From Phlebiopsis flavidoalba (taxonomy: Eukaryota; Basidiomycota; Agaricomycetes; Polyporales; Phanerochaetaceae), in assembly GCA_035772785.1 (NCBI GenBank), contig JAOCPU010000039.1, positions 62,001-126,000 on the forward strand: a stretch of DNA of 64,000 nt, given 5' to 3'. Of this stretch, positions 22,824 to 34,174 are shown in pieces. Made by a program: the position numbers and the translations under genes. Each line of letters begins with the position of its first letter. Position 1 is the first letter of the stretch. The notes beneath the pieces are model-generated. The model was not told where the DNA came from and searched no databases. It was given only the letters and a program-made list of their open reading frames with translations.

Positions 22824-24958
22824 TGAGTGATTCAAGACCAACGTCTCCGGACGCTAACCACCACAAGCGATATGTGTGTGTCTTCGATCCGTTGACTCTG
22901 TCTCCTCATCGCGGTCGATACCTGCCTAAACAAATCTTGCTCTTGGGAGAGCCCCTCCTCTGAAAGTCGAACACTAGCATCTGCGCTGCTGCATAAGACC
23001 CCTGGTGAGGAGGTTTTGGAGGAGAGCAGAGGCTAGACTTTGCTCTAGGTTATGACTGGGCAGATTGTTGCCGAGATGACGCGGACGAAGGTGCGTTAAT
23101 CGCGACCATTCATTGCCATGCAAGTCGCGACGTGTGCCGGGATTAATTCACGCACCGTTTTTGAGCTTAGATACTCTCGCTCGACTATCTGTGTATACCG
23201 TACCATCCTCGGCACCCTCCTACACCGCGTTGACTACTACCCCCCATTTTCTGCCGCCACGAACCTCACTACTACGCACACAGTAGTAGTTCATCATTGT
23301 CCTTGACTGGACAAAAACCGGGACATTCGTGGAACAAATGCACATCTAGGCTGGCATGGATAGAGAAATGAGGTCCAACTCCCCCCGGTGACGCATCACG
23401 AGAACTCCAAATTGTACGAGAAGAGAATAGAGAACGACGTGAGTGTTTGATCACGGGATTTTGCTTGAGCTAACACCAGGGGGATGGGAAACAGTACAAG
23501 CGCATCTCCATCAGAGGTACACGGGAACCCTCGGCGGAGCCCCTACCACCGCGCGACATCGGCCCTTTCAGAGACCCCGCATACTTTCCTCTACGCCGTT
23601 CCGGTACATTAAACACACAATACGGCCCCCCCCCCCCGGGTGCCCATTATCGTCTAGCGTGTACTAAAGTCGATTGATTGACGACACAAGCGACGGTCTC
23701 GGACCACCGGCACTGGCGGAATGGGTGATTATGGTACAAAGGGTAAAGGTGACGTTTCCGAATGGGAAGAACGCCACAGATTAGCGTCATGCAAATCCTC
23801 AGGGACCCATCTGTAGTGGAAATGTAAGTCTTGGTCTGTACATTATGTGTCATCTACGGACTCGTGAATCAAAAATCCTACAAAAATTACATTGAACATT
23901 TACATAAGTGAGTGTTCAGATGGAGCTGGCTGTTCTATACACCACACCAGTGCCCCAAACAGTGCAAGTTCTACGCCAAATTACGCCCTACATCTCTTGT
24001 TCATGCCGCCTGCGCCTTCACAGGACTTTCCACTGAGGCTGTCCGGCACCCACCTAAGAACCCCTTTCCCTTCCAACACAAACCAAACACTCTGTGACCG
24101 TGACCGTATTGTTGTTCCATGCGGGCTGGGACAGATGGGGGGCAAGACTGCTGTACTGACGCGGAAGGCGTATTTGACGCCAAAGCTTTGGGGTGAAGCC
24201 TGGGAGAATGACTGATGGATAACGCCGAAGGGAACCGGAGCAACCAGGTGCTAGGAAGTATGTTACAGTCTCTTGTACCTGATAAAGGACACAAGGGTTT
24301 GGTGATCATCATTTATCCGAGAGTGTCTGCATGTATCGATTTTCATTTGATAGCACACAACTCCCCTTCCACGTTCAATAATCCCACTCCGGAACAAGTG
24401 TTCCTCGCGAAGAATTACGACGAGAACTCAAGAAGCGGATCGTGATCCGCGAGGTGCTTTCACCGCAATCCGACGGAGAACGCGGGTAGCAGGAGTCACG
24501 TTGGCCCTATGGGCAGCAGCAGCTTCAACTTTGCGACGAAATGTTGCAGAAAGCGCTGGACAGAAATGGAAGCCGGACCGTCGCTCTCCTATTTGAGCAT
24601 GAACGCTTCAAACTGAGTCTCGGATAAGGTCTGCCAATCGCAGTTCAAAACCGGCCGTCTGCGGTACACTATCGGCATAGTCTAGGGTACCACCTCGTCT
24701 GGATCACGATCGCATGTCGCGTCGCCGACTTTGGCATTCATACCCAAGTACAACCAATGGCGGCCCAACACAGCATGACTCCCCAGTTCTGTTTCTCTTT
24801 TCCAGAACTTTTTTCCAAAGCTTACTCTACTGAGCTCCAAAGATAGAGCAAGTGGCGGCGCTTCAGCTGGCAGAGCAGCAAAACACCTAAACCACCGTTC
24901 CCGCCACCGGCCCGACCACAGACACCAATGGGTCGAGTGGTAGTCCAGCGCGAAGGTA
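22824..24958 (+). CDS. cytoplasmic dynein 1 light intermediate chain
   Basis: This subunit has a Ras-like fold that attaches to the dynein heavy chain and a C-terminal part that binds cargo adaptors. Seen: MSDSRPTSPD; DSVSSSRSIPAKQILLLGEP followed by a P-loop remnant (canonical G..SGKS with one base off) and LASALLHKTPGEEVLE; ALGYDWAD; TLARLSVYTVPSSAPSY; then SWNKC and AWIEKWGPTPPGDASRELQI with VREENRERR in shifted frames; a TKVD guanine-binding motif near 23665; DRDRIVVPCGW; GEAWEND; PTPEQVFLAKNYDENS; and a Pro-rich tail PPARPQTPMGRVVVQREG. Coverage and order match the whole family. The 3' end beyond 24958 is unresolved because an intron seems to start at GTACAT. There are many frame changes, including a C12 run at 23626-23637. 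Confidence 0.85.
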
Positions 24959-25335
24959 CATAATTTTGGGCTTTGGGATATCGGTTGTATCTACCTGCTT
25001 TACACGGTGGGAGGGAGGAAAGAATTCACGTCTATTCACGTGTGTGCGTGTCCGACAGGATTCAAATTCGACCTCCTTGAAGTCCGGCGTTCATGTAGGT
25101 GATCTCCACGTGTTTGGGCGCCTGCTCGGTGTTACTACTTCAAGGCATACGCCAAAGTATTGGTGGATAGTGAGTGTGTCTCTTATGGAGCCTTGCACTT
25201 GTAGAAGTCGATGCCCAGTTGAATGGCTCCTTCCTTAGAAACTGTTGAAAACATAGGGCTATCTAGACACAGAGTGCACAGAGGCAAATATGCGACGGAA
25301 CCTGACCAGTGACTCGAAGCGGCCGCTCGGCGAAT
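24959..25335. other. intergenic, possibly including the last DLIC exon
   Basis: No recognisable domain. The final residues of the dynein light intermediate chain are expected here but could not be placed. Confidence 0.3.
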
Positions 25336-28300
25336 ATGGAAAGGGCTGACATTACGGAAGGTTCGGCAGTGTCTTTGACTTCGTCGTCCTTCGAGACCTC
25401 CCCTCACCGCCCCACCGACTACACTTCCAGCACGCCTCTTTCTTTTCCCCCATCATCTCTTTACATCCCCGGCCCTTACAACTCCCGTTGGACGTATCTC
25501 TGCACCTTTCTTTTTTAGTTCCACCCTCGTACGTGTGGACGTTAGTATTGTATACAGCTTTGCTCATCTCTCCGCTTTCAGATCTTCTGCAATTATCACG
25601 AGTAACACACGCTATGCTCTGCAACCGTTACGACGAACAGCACCCCCCCACCCCCCCCCCCCCCCCCTCTGAAACGATGTGTAAAGCTTGCTTCAAAGAA
25701 AACCTCACACCAAGAGGGCTCGAGTTGCTAGACGTCGTGGCGCGGCACGGCGGTCATGCGATCAGCGATGACGAAATCGAAACGAGAGGAACACACAGAC
25801 TCGGACACCGATGGCGAGTCCTCGGTCACTCGGTGTCTGACTCTGAGTGTCTGTATCAGACGATGAGGACGAGACCCCACGCTGGGATTGTAACCCCTAG
25901 CACCACCACACAAAGCCCTTTTCCACCCCCCCTTGACATTCCTGACGCCATACGCAGCTGTGAAACATAATGGGCCCTCTAGGGCCTTTCGCTAGGCACC
26001 ACACTGACTGGGCTCAGATCGTTGCGGACGAGAAATGCAAACGGAGCTGATGATCTTCCGGTCATTGACTTCAAACGATATGCAACACTCACACGATCCA
26101 GAACCTTCTTCGCCACATCGCGCCCGCCGCAGGAGTCAGAAAAAAAGCAGAAGCATAGCAAAAAGGCTGCTGCTGCTGCCGCCCCCCACAAGCACTCCGC
26201 GTCTTCTCCAACCGTTCCCCCCCGTCGCTCCTGAACAGCCATCTCCGAAGCAGAGAGAAACCTGAGGAGAGCGACCTACAAGCGGATGAAGCTATCGCCG
26301 GATCGTCGAAGGTTCTGCACGCCTGCTCACCTTACACACAGCATGTCCACCTCGTCAAATATCTGTGGAAAGTCCGCTCGGTTCAAGCCTATCCAGAGCG
26401 GACTACCAAGCCCGACTCCTGCTTTCGCTCCCCGCGAGTGTGCGCATTCTGGGAGACCACGACGATCGCCATATAGTGAGAGAAAGGACCTCCGCCAGCT
26501 GAGTGGTTGGTCTGGCGGGGGACGACTGCAAGGGCGAGGGCCGCTTGGGCAGGGGTTTTTCCTATGAAGCAGAAGGGCGCGGTCGTTTCTTCAGCCGGTG
26601 TATGAGTCCTGGCTAACTCCACGAACGGCCGGACGGAGGATGAGGAGGAGAAAGAGGAGGAGAAACCCGAGGTTGCCCAGCCCATTGAGAAGGCCTGGGA
26701 CGGATATGTGATGGTCTTTGAGGAGGGTAGGGCACAAGAGATGAAGCGGAGGTGGAGGAGCAGCGAAGGCGAGGGAGAAACGTCGTCTCTCAGCCTAGCC
26801 AGCAGTCTTTCAGCTCCCAAACCGCATTCGGACACCGTACTTCGCACGGCCGTTGAGGGGATTTGCAGGAAGGGGTCGTAGGACGGCGTCTCACGTGGCG
26901 GTGGCGTTGCTCCGTCTCATGGTGGCCCCCCACGCCCCGGACGCTCAGAGTACACTTCCTCCACTTCGTCTGGTACATCATGAAGCCTGAGAAGATGTGG
27001 ACAAAACACGCGGACGGCTTCCTCTATTTTGACTCATCGCTCCGTCGACGACCTGGAGAAGCACCCGGTGTTTCGCATCAAAATGCTGACCTACACGGAG
27101 GCGAAGTTGTCCGTCAGAAGAAGCAGCCACACAAGACCGACGGTCTCTAAGAGCAACGCGCACATCTCTTCGGTCGGCATCGACGGACGGCGGAGATCGT
27201 CACTTTCGTCGTTCGCCCCTATGTCTCCACACTTCTGTAAAAGCAGAGAGCACTCCACAATCTGTCGCTGCAAGCCACAACGGAAGGCGTTACATCCGAG
27301 GAGATCCCAATCGAGGATGTCTTTACTGTCAGGCCCCCACGCTGCTCCTGAACACGTTCCAATCACTTGCCACACAAAACGTCTCTCAGGAACCGGAGTC
27401 AGAGTTTGTGACTGCGTCGCCTCCCAAACCTCAATCGCCTGTGATATCGGCTCAACCGTTGCCTGAAACGCAAAGGGAGCTCCAGCCCCGCTCGAGCAGC
27501 TTGGGGTCCCATATGCGAACACATCCTTCGGACTAGGCAGTGGCCCTAGTCCCCAGATTGAAGAGACGCTTTCTTCGTAACCATCCAAAAGCCAGATGCA
27601 GATAGTCCGGTTCCTCAGGATTCCTCGCCCACAGCTGGGTCCCCTCGACAAGCACCCCCTGTTCTACCTCCTCTCCAAATCCCTCCCCTTCCCCAGCCAT
27701 CGCCTTCTTACGGGTCGCCATAACATACGCTGCCGCTCTCCCTCCAGGCATCGCTATGAGTCAAACAGGGATACCCGATGAACTCGCCACTGGACGGCCG
27801 GTTTATCTACACACCCCACCGCCCCTCCACCGAATGTACGCTCCCCAGCCCATGATGCGATCTTACATGGGTCATCCCGCGACAAGTATCCCATTCGTTA
27901 CCAGGCCATATGCACCACTCGTCACAGGAGTATATGCCGTATGCTCCTACTCCCACCGATGAACAAAATACAAATAGGGATTTTATCGATCACCGCCACT
28001 GGGTGTACCCATCTTTACCCCTGCACGAAAGAGTAGCCGTACGAAATCCGGGCTCCATCTGACTTCGAGCAGCTGGTCGTCGTCAAATCCACGAAGCCAT
28101 GCGCGAAGCGGACCATCGGGCCCTCAGAACAAGCACCGTTGAAGGATGGCTACGGAGTACGACGCCATCGCCACCCCCCCGGAGAACATCACCCATGCCG
28201 ATGAGCCACAAAGAGCAGCAACTTCCTCAAGCTCCATCCGATGGATCCCTGCGGCGATGGCCTACCAACCATACCCAACACCCATACTATTACCCCGATC

Positions 28301-28405
28301 CTAATGGATATCCCGGACTACATGGACATGTCAAACCAGCATGTGCATTACGATGTCTATCCGCCATATGAGCAGCACCGCTCAGCCCGTAGTCTCTATT
28401 ATTAG
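25336..28405 (+). CDS. large low-complexity protein, unidentified, possible regulator
   Basis: Coding-like pieces run through three frames. The start MERADITEGSAVSLTSSSFE continues Ser/Pro-rich. After a C17 tract come an acidic Ser-rich part, DDLPVIDFKRYATLTRSRTF, a Lys/Ala-rich run, EDEEEKEEEKPEVAQPIEKA with WDGYVMVFEEGRAQEMKRRW, then the best-folded part, KPEKMWTKHADGFLYFDSS joined by a shift to VDDLEKHPVFRIKMLTYTEA. The end is Pro/His/Tyr-rich (MYAPQPMMRSYMGHP; final HYDVYPPYEQHRSARSLYY). The composition suggests a nuclear regulatory protein, but I recognise no DNA-binding domain, and a frame through the WTKHADGFLYF block should be tested. Introns are not resolved and both ends are estimates. 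Confidence 0.4.
25643..25667. repeat. C7-A-C17 homopolymer tract
   Basis: Seven C, one A, then seventeen C, inside the presumed coding region of the low-complexity protein. Either a Pro-rich codon run or an artefact. Confidence 0.85.
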
Positions 28406-30044
28406 TTTTCTCTGTTTTGCAATTCAATCTCACACGCTTGTTGTATCGCTGTCTCGCTCGGTCTCCTTTGCTCCATCATGTTGTGTCTGCATACATAACA
28501 TACGCCCCGTCATCACTCATCGACAGTCCCTCCTATCTTCTTTGTTCTCCTCAACACGACCCTCTATTTCGCGTCTTAGGCAGATTCCCCCTGGTCTATC
28601 TCATTGCATAAACTTGACGATTCTTTTATAACGCACTTGCCCCGTATGATAGTCAGTTGACTACTATGCCAGTACCTAGGTTACAATACCTGTTGGCTTA
28701 TTGTTCAGCTCTTAACTCTCTTGCGAGTAACGGGGCTGATCATTGTATGACGCTGAAGATAACATTCTGCTTCGCACAACTAGCTTAGCTAACAACTCCA
28801 GTGACCCTGTATGGGAGCAACCTGGCTAAGATACAAACTGGTAAGTGCGTTTCGGAAAGGATACGAAAGCCTTGGAGCTTGAACAGCAAGTCGCTGACGT
28901 TGAATGTGTTGAGGCGCGCGCTAAGCACATTCTACGGAGGCGGATGGTGCTGCAGCAGGATAGTATTACCCTTCCCATCGGCGCGGTATGGACACGCGAC
29001 GCTACCTGACGTACGTGTCCGATGATGCCAGCAGCTGATCCGACTTCTTGACAACCGTAGTCCACGATATTCCAAGTCACGCGTGTCCCAGTACGGGTGG
29101 GTGGCAGCTCAACAACTACATAAGCTGTCAAAGGACACTTATTTATCTCCGTCATGTCTCGCCCCCAGAACCTGATAAAGTTAGGTAAGCAGGTCTAAAT
29201 TTTAAGCAATACTTACCCGGGACCCCTTTGAGATATCGTTCAAAACTCATTCGGCGGGTCAATGGTATTGCTTTGAGAGTCGGGACTCTTACTGCCTTTC
29301 ATCTCCCAGCTCGCGGCGACTGCGCTCACATCAGCTGAGTTGAATCTTCAATACTCCCTCAATAAGCCCAACTATATTCTGGGACAAGTCGCCATCCCAA
29401 ACAATCTGCTGCCATACCATTCCGGTACCTTCACCAGGTCTAGTGAGGGAAACACCCAGGGTCATCGCGACAACGACTGTTTGCAGCATGTCTAATAGTG
29501 CTCCTACGTTACCGCGGTACAAGAAAGTGGGAATTTGTAGACTTCACAGCGCATTTCTGAGCGCCTTGGCAAGGCTGGTAACAGTACGAAGTTCTCGACG
29601 AACTTGGACTACACGAGCCAGAGCCATGGTGCACAGACGGCAGGATCACGGCTGTTGTCGGCGCAGTGTTCTGGGTAGCATCGCACAAAAACTACGTAGG
29701 ATGCAAATTGTTTTTTACTGTGTCTCCATATACACTCTCACGCTTTACGGTGTGGAAAGCTGCCGCTTCTTTCCCTGCCGCCTTGCTACCAATTGCCTCC
29801 GCTTGACAGCAGGCAGCGCAAGATTTCACTCGGGTATGGGGACAAGTGTAAAAATGGATATTCGACTATGTATTCTAACCAACCATCCCTTGACACGGTG
29901 CGCTAGGTAGCCGATGGCATGTCTCATGCGCATTGCAATGCGATGGAGGCTACTCTGAGTAAAGCTCATGCCGCGGTATAAAATCCACAATCGAAACGGA
30001 AAGTGTGTGCCTCATACGACGAAAAGAACCTCAGAACCCCAGCG
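28406..30044. other. possible unidentified gene, strand unresolved
   Basis: On the plus strand there are pieces such as ALELEQQVADVECVEARAKH (coiled-coil-like, about 28868) and PRYSKSRVSQYGWVAAQQLH (about 29065). On the minus strand, 29522-29331 gives a hydrophobic frame with VGALLDMLQTVVVAMTLGVS. The two readings exclude each other only in part. I cannot decide which is coding and recognise no family. 28406-28640 is CT-rich and looks like a 3' flank or promoter. Confidence 0.25.
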
Positions 30045-31651
30045 ATGTCTTCTACTCAAACCTACTTTCTGCCGGCCCTCGCCTGTCTGTCCCCCACTTC
30101 TTGCAGCTTGGCGACCTCTACTTTGCGCAACCGGAACAATCATGGCTTCGCTCACTCTGTAACCGTGCCGTTCCACCAACGTCCCGAACAAGTTTCAACG
30201 TTGAGATATTACACTCAGCGGGCTAGGGGAGGGGACCGGGCTCATTATGAGCGAAGGAACCCTCGTTTCGCAACAGGGGACTGAGTGGCCGTACGCTCCT
30301 GGCCTATTGGAACGAAGAGCAGGTTGCGGGCTGGAAGGCTGTGACCGAAAGCGTTCACGCCGCTGGTGCATTGATGTTTTGTCAGGTAATCCTTCTCCTG
30401 CTATTCTTTATTGTGCGTCTTCTGAGACTGCCGTTAGTTGTGGCACGTAGGACGCGTCGCGCACCCCGACATGGAAGAGCAGAAACAATCCGGCAAGGTA
30501 GCCTTAGCTCTATTTGATACACAGACATGCCATGACAGTCTGGGACTTCTTTCAGCCCGTTCCCGGACCATTCACGGGCTATTGCCGCAGAAGGTGGCAA
30601 ATTCAGAACCCTTCCCGGCCAACCAGGCTATGTTGTTGGTATGCATGACGCTGTGCAAGCTTTCGTTACTACCTTTTAATATGCTACGCGGTCGCAGCCA
30701 ACGGCCCATTGAGGACCCATGGACCATTGTAGATGAGTTCCGCAATGCTGCCAAACTGGCTAAGAGGGCGGGATTTGACGGCGTAGAACGTAAGTATGTC
30801 TTAGTATCGTTACTAATGAACGCTGAATTATGCCTCACAGTGCAATCTGGAAACGGATCATTGATTCACCAGTTCCTCGATTATAGGCGCCAACAAGCGA
30901 AGCGACCAGTGGGGAGCTCCGTCGAAAAACGCTGCAAGCTCGGTCTTGAGTGCATGAAGGCTCTCATTCGAGGTGTAGGGGATCCGGCTCGAGTTGGCAT
31001 CAAGCTCAGTCCCTGTGCTGGGTACAACGACGTCGGGGTGCGTTTGCGATGTTTTCGCATGCAGTGACATTTGCTATGTTAACAAAACATGCCAGCATGC
31101 CGCTTCCGGACACTATCACCACTTTCAACCTATTACGTCACCCAACTTGCGGCCATGAAACACTGCCTATGTGCAAGTTCCTCCGTTACGTGTCATTACC
31201 TGGAGTCTACTGCAACCATCCTGTTCAAAGTCGCGTCAGAGAAGGTCCTCAAGCGTGGAGTCCCTCACGACGTCCTCGCTGTGTATGCGGGACTTATAAA
31301 GCCGCATTTCCAGACCGCACTTGAGGGAACACACAGAGGCCCATATGCGCGGCCCGGCTGCCATGCCCAAATCAGGGAGTATGATAGCAAGACCCTTCGC
31401 CAACGCGCGTGTTCATCAACGGTGGTCTCTCAGCCTACTCGATGAAGCGGAGAAGCTTATTTGCGGTGGTATTGGTCGACGCCTGTCTGTCTTTGGATGT
31501 CTGTGGTGCTTGCGAATCCTGACTCCTGCAAACAAGGGTTGAGAGGGTGTTCCCCTCAAGCGGGAATCTAGATTTTAGGACCTGCTATGACGTACCGTCC
31601 CCGATAACGACCCGACGGATTGGTTTATTCGAGTACTATCCTGAAAGCTAA
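30045..31651 (+). CDS. Old Yellow Enzyme-family NADH:flavin oxidoreductase, altered active site
   Basis: OYE enzymes are FMN-dependent TIM barrels that reduce activated alkenes. Seen: MSSTQT at the start; RNRAVPPTNVPNKFNV-type residues in shifted frames; IMSEGTLVSQQGTEWPYAPG; EEQVAGWKAVTESVHAAGAL; after an intron LWHVGRVAHPDMEEQKQSGK; GGKFRTLPGQPGYVV; IEDPWTIVDEFRNAAKLAKR with AGFDGVE; GNGSLIHQFLD; KRCKLGLECMKAL; RVGIKLSPCAGYNDVG; GVPHDVLAVYAGLIKP; FINGGLSA. Stop is at 31649-31651. The substrate-binding stretch, usually H-x-x-N-G-Y-L, reads Q-S-G-N-G-S-L at 30843-30863: the Asn is kept, but His is Gln and the proton-donor Tyr is Ser. That may mark a diverged or inactive enzyme, or base errors. 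About four introns. Confidence 0.9.
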
Positions 31652-32218
31652 CTAGATTCTACTGTTTGTATAAATAGTGAGAGGTCCCCTCATTCAGTTT
31701 CGAATGACCAATCTCAATTGCCTACTACTGGACTTTATCCTCAGGCATGACTTTAATCATCGACAGTATCTTCGGCTATGCACTGACACCACTCTCGTCG
31801 GACTTTCGTTTGTATTTATGAGACTCCTCAGCGATAGGGCTCAATGATCACGAAAATAATGTCATACACTCAAGTCGAACAAATATCTTTAGGCAGACTC
31901 CAGTCGTTCGAAGAAGATCTAATCAAAAATAGTCCTCTTCTACAGACGACGTACTTCAAATCTATGCCTAGTTGAGAACTGCTGTGCAAGCCTGAAATAG
32001 GATGAACAATAATCGAGAAACACATGCTGGCAGAACTGTTAACCAAAAATAAAAAAAATCTAACATTACGTAACGCATCCTCGCGGGTACGAGCAAGGGG
32101 CAGAGGCTCTGGGCAGCGTCACCAAGCAGAGCACTTAAGACTGAAGAGCTCCGGACTCAGCGTATCCGTGGCTGGAGCGATTGGGCGTAAAGCGAGCATC
32201 TCCTAGCTCCTTCGCGCC
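31652..32218. other. intergenic, nothing recognised
   Basis: AT-richer DNA with one 60-codon frame (32024-32206) of Arg/Ser-rich composition and no domain. Probably the 3' flank of the OYE gene. Confidence 0.4.
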
Positions 32219-32966
32219 TTAAAACAAGGACAGAGCTTTTTGCGTGCGTCGCCGAGAAAGAGACTTGATGCTGAAGGCACCGGACTCATCATCCATGGAA
32301 CTTGGTCCCTTGAGCTTAGGGGGCGGGCTTAGCAGATTTCGCGAGCGGCGTGAGCCTTGGAGCCCTTGTTGATGCTTTGCACCCTTTGTGGTGCTTTCCA
32401 CTGTTGTGATGCTTCGCACCCCTTGTGGTGTTCTTCCGGTTGTGTGATTTCTTGTGACTATGGCTTGGTTTTATTTTGTTTGTGTTGGCCGTGAGGATGA
32501 GCGATGGCTTGCTCCTGAGGTAGTATGAGCTGAAATGTGAGAAAGTGAGAAGAAACGTGCTTACTTGTGTACCTCCCGAGCGAGAATATCTTCCACTTCG
32601 TAACGCTTCAAGCCCCATGATTTCGCCGATGGACCGGACGGCGTTGATATTTCGGGCGAGAAGAGAGAGTTATCATCACGGGAAGCAAGAGGCTCATATC
32701 TGGATATGTGTGAGCATAATGTATTTCGGGAGTCAATGTACGCACGAAAATCCAAGAGTGGGGACCGCGGAGGCAGCAAAGGGCGAGAGCAATGAGACTA
32801 GTCTTGGAAGCGTACATACTGAAGTCGTAAAAAGGATGATATTTCGAGGACAAATGTAGGTGTCGTTAAACGTAAACGTTAAGGAATGTGTCTTCGTGTA
32901 GTCGAGCTTAGTAAATAAAATTAAACAAGTCAGGCTGCAAAGACTGCGGCTGAGCATCCATGCCAC
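32219..32966 (-). CDS. hypothetical protein with Lys/His-rich segment
   Basis: Minus-strand pieces read YIDSRNTLCSHISRYEPLAS, DDNSLFSPEISTPSGP, SWGLKRYEVEDILARE, then after an intron LILPQEQAIAHPHGQH and a Lys/His/Gly-rich segment with repeats of the type KHHNSGKHHKGCK. It ends PSSMDDESGAFSIKSLSRR before the stop at 32219. The frame changes at least twice in the basic segment. The region just upstream (to about 32966) is hydrophobic in one frame and could hold a signal sequence. I do not recognise the family; basic repeats in short fungal proteins are often nuclear or secreted. Both 5' end and product are uncertain. Confidence 0.35.
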
Positions 32967-33780
32967 GGAGTAAAATTTCGTATTGAAACATACCGACCGG
33001 CACCTAAGCTTGGAAAGAGAGTTGGCTGCGAAAGTGAAGGGAGCTGAGGAGCTGAGGAGGCGAAGCTCGAATCGCGAGGTTTAAATGCAGGTCTCGGAAT
33101 CGTCTCCATCCCTGAGGCGTTGTGAACATGGGGTGCATCAGTGCCATAAATCACAAAGCGTTGATTTGAAACATAAACGGGCTATAAGGAGAAAGCTCAT
33201 CTTGTTCAGTAGCTTGACGTGTAGTAACCAACTTATAATAAACACTGGAGAGTATACTCGCTGCGCGCATCGCTGGAAGATGATCTGGAAGATCTATGAA
33301 GTCCCTTATGGCTAGACAAATCAGAGACGTCCATCTAACGGAGAAGTATGTAACGCTACGCAGCAACATATTAATAGAACACACGCAAAACGTCGACTGA
33401 CCTGTAGTCCTGAGACACGCAGTTTAGCGGTCTGCTACCGGGAAGTTCGACAAAGCATTCTACATCAACGCTCACCTACTGAGACGGCTACTCTGACGTT
33501 TCCCCTAAGAAGTCATCACGACAGAGTGTCGCCAAGCGAACACTGTCAGTATCTTTGCACTAAACAACCTGACAGATGTATTGTCGGAATGAATCTACCA
33601 GGATTGATTGTCGATAGGTTTTGAGAAGACATGCAAATTTGAGAGCTGAGCAGAACGTAGGAAGTTTAGAGGCAGAAGAAGAGAATCATACAATATCATC
33701 AGCGCGCAAACAGGGCGAACTAATCTGTTTGATGAATTGCCTTTAACCGTTATAGTAGTTAGATGCTTCTCCATCTCTCG
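32967..33780. other. intergenic, nothing recognised
   Basis: Short frames only, on both strands. It lies upstream of the tRNA gene. Confidence 0.4.
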
Positions 33781-33875
33781 GTCCTTGTCGATTAGTGGGT
33801 TAGATCATCACGTTTGTTGCGTTTTGTGGTTTGCGCAAATCCGTGAAGACGGAGGCTCGAATCCTCCCTGGGACA
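33781..33875 (+). tRNA. tRNA gene, probably with a short anticodon-loop intron
   Basis: A cloverleaf can be drawn. The acceptor 5' strand GTCCTTG pairs with CTGGGAC (six of seven, counting one G-U) and a discriminator A follows. The D arm is GATT/GATC around a GG-containing loop. The anticodon stem is TCACG/CGTGA, and the T arm is GGAGG-CTCGAAT-CCTCC, which also gives a good B box (GGCTCGAATCC). The anticodon loop is about 29 nt, so an intron of roughly 20 nt after position 37 is implied. With standard numbering the anticodon would be TGT (Thr), but position 37 would be a pyrimidine, so the isotype is uncertain. A T5 run follows at once. Confidence 0.7.
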
Positions 33876-33880
33876 TTTTT
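33876..33880 (+). terminator. RNA polymerase III terminator (T5)
   Basis: TTTTT immediately follows the tRNA 3' end, as expected for a Pol III transcript. Confidence 0.6.
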
Positions 33881-34174
33881 GCCAGCCTTCTGATGGGACT
33901 TCGTCCGTCGTACCTGTAACCTACTAGTGAGTTCGAGTGACATGGTCAGCTAACTCAGCTTGTCATGTCCTGATTCATGATTCAAGTTTTCCAACGTTCA
34001 ACTTTCAATCGGGAAGTCGAAGGCACGCACTGCGACTTTTCGGATGAGTACAGACGGTGCACGCCGTTAGGTGAAAAATGAGTCGGAATGGACCGACGTT
34101 TTGACTCCGCACTTAGCTTGATGCATAGTTCCCGAAAACGGTATATTGTTATCTACTTCAACATGGTTTCCTCT

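Noticed and set aside
27091..27651. 186-codon minus-strand frame
   Set aside because: It overlaps the plus-strand low-complexity gene and shows no domain; the plus strand has more coherent coding text on both sides.
32180..32200. Similarity to the tgggcgtaaagcg segment of small-subunit rRNA
   Set aside because: The match is about 13 bases and the flanking rRNA helices are absent; chance.
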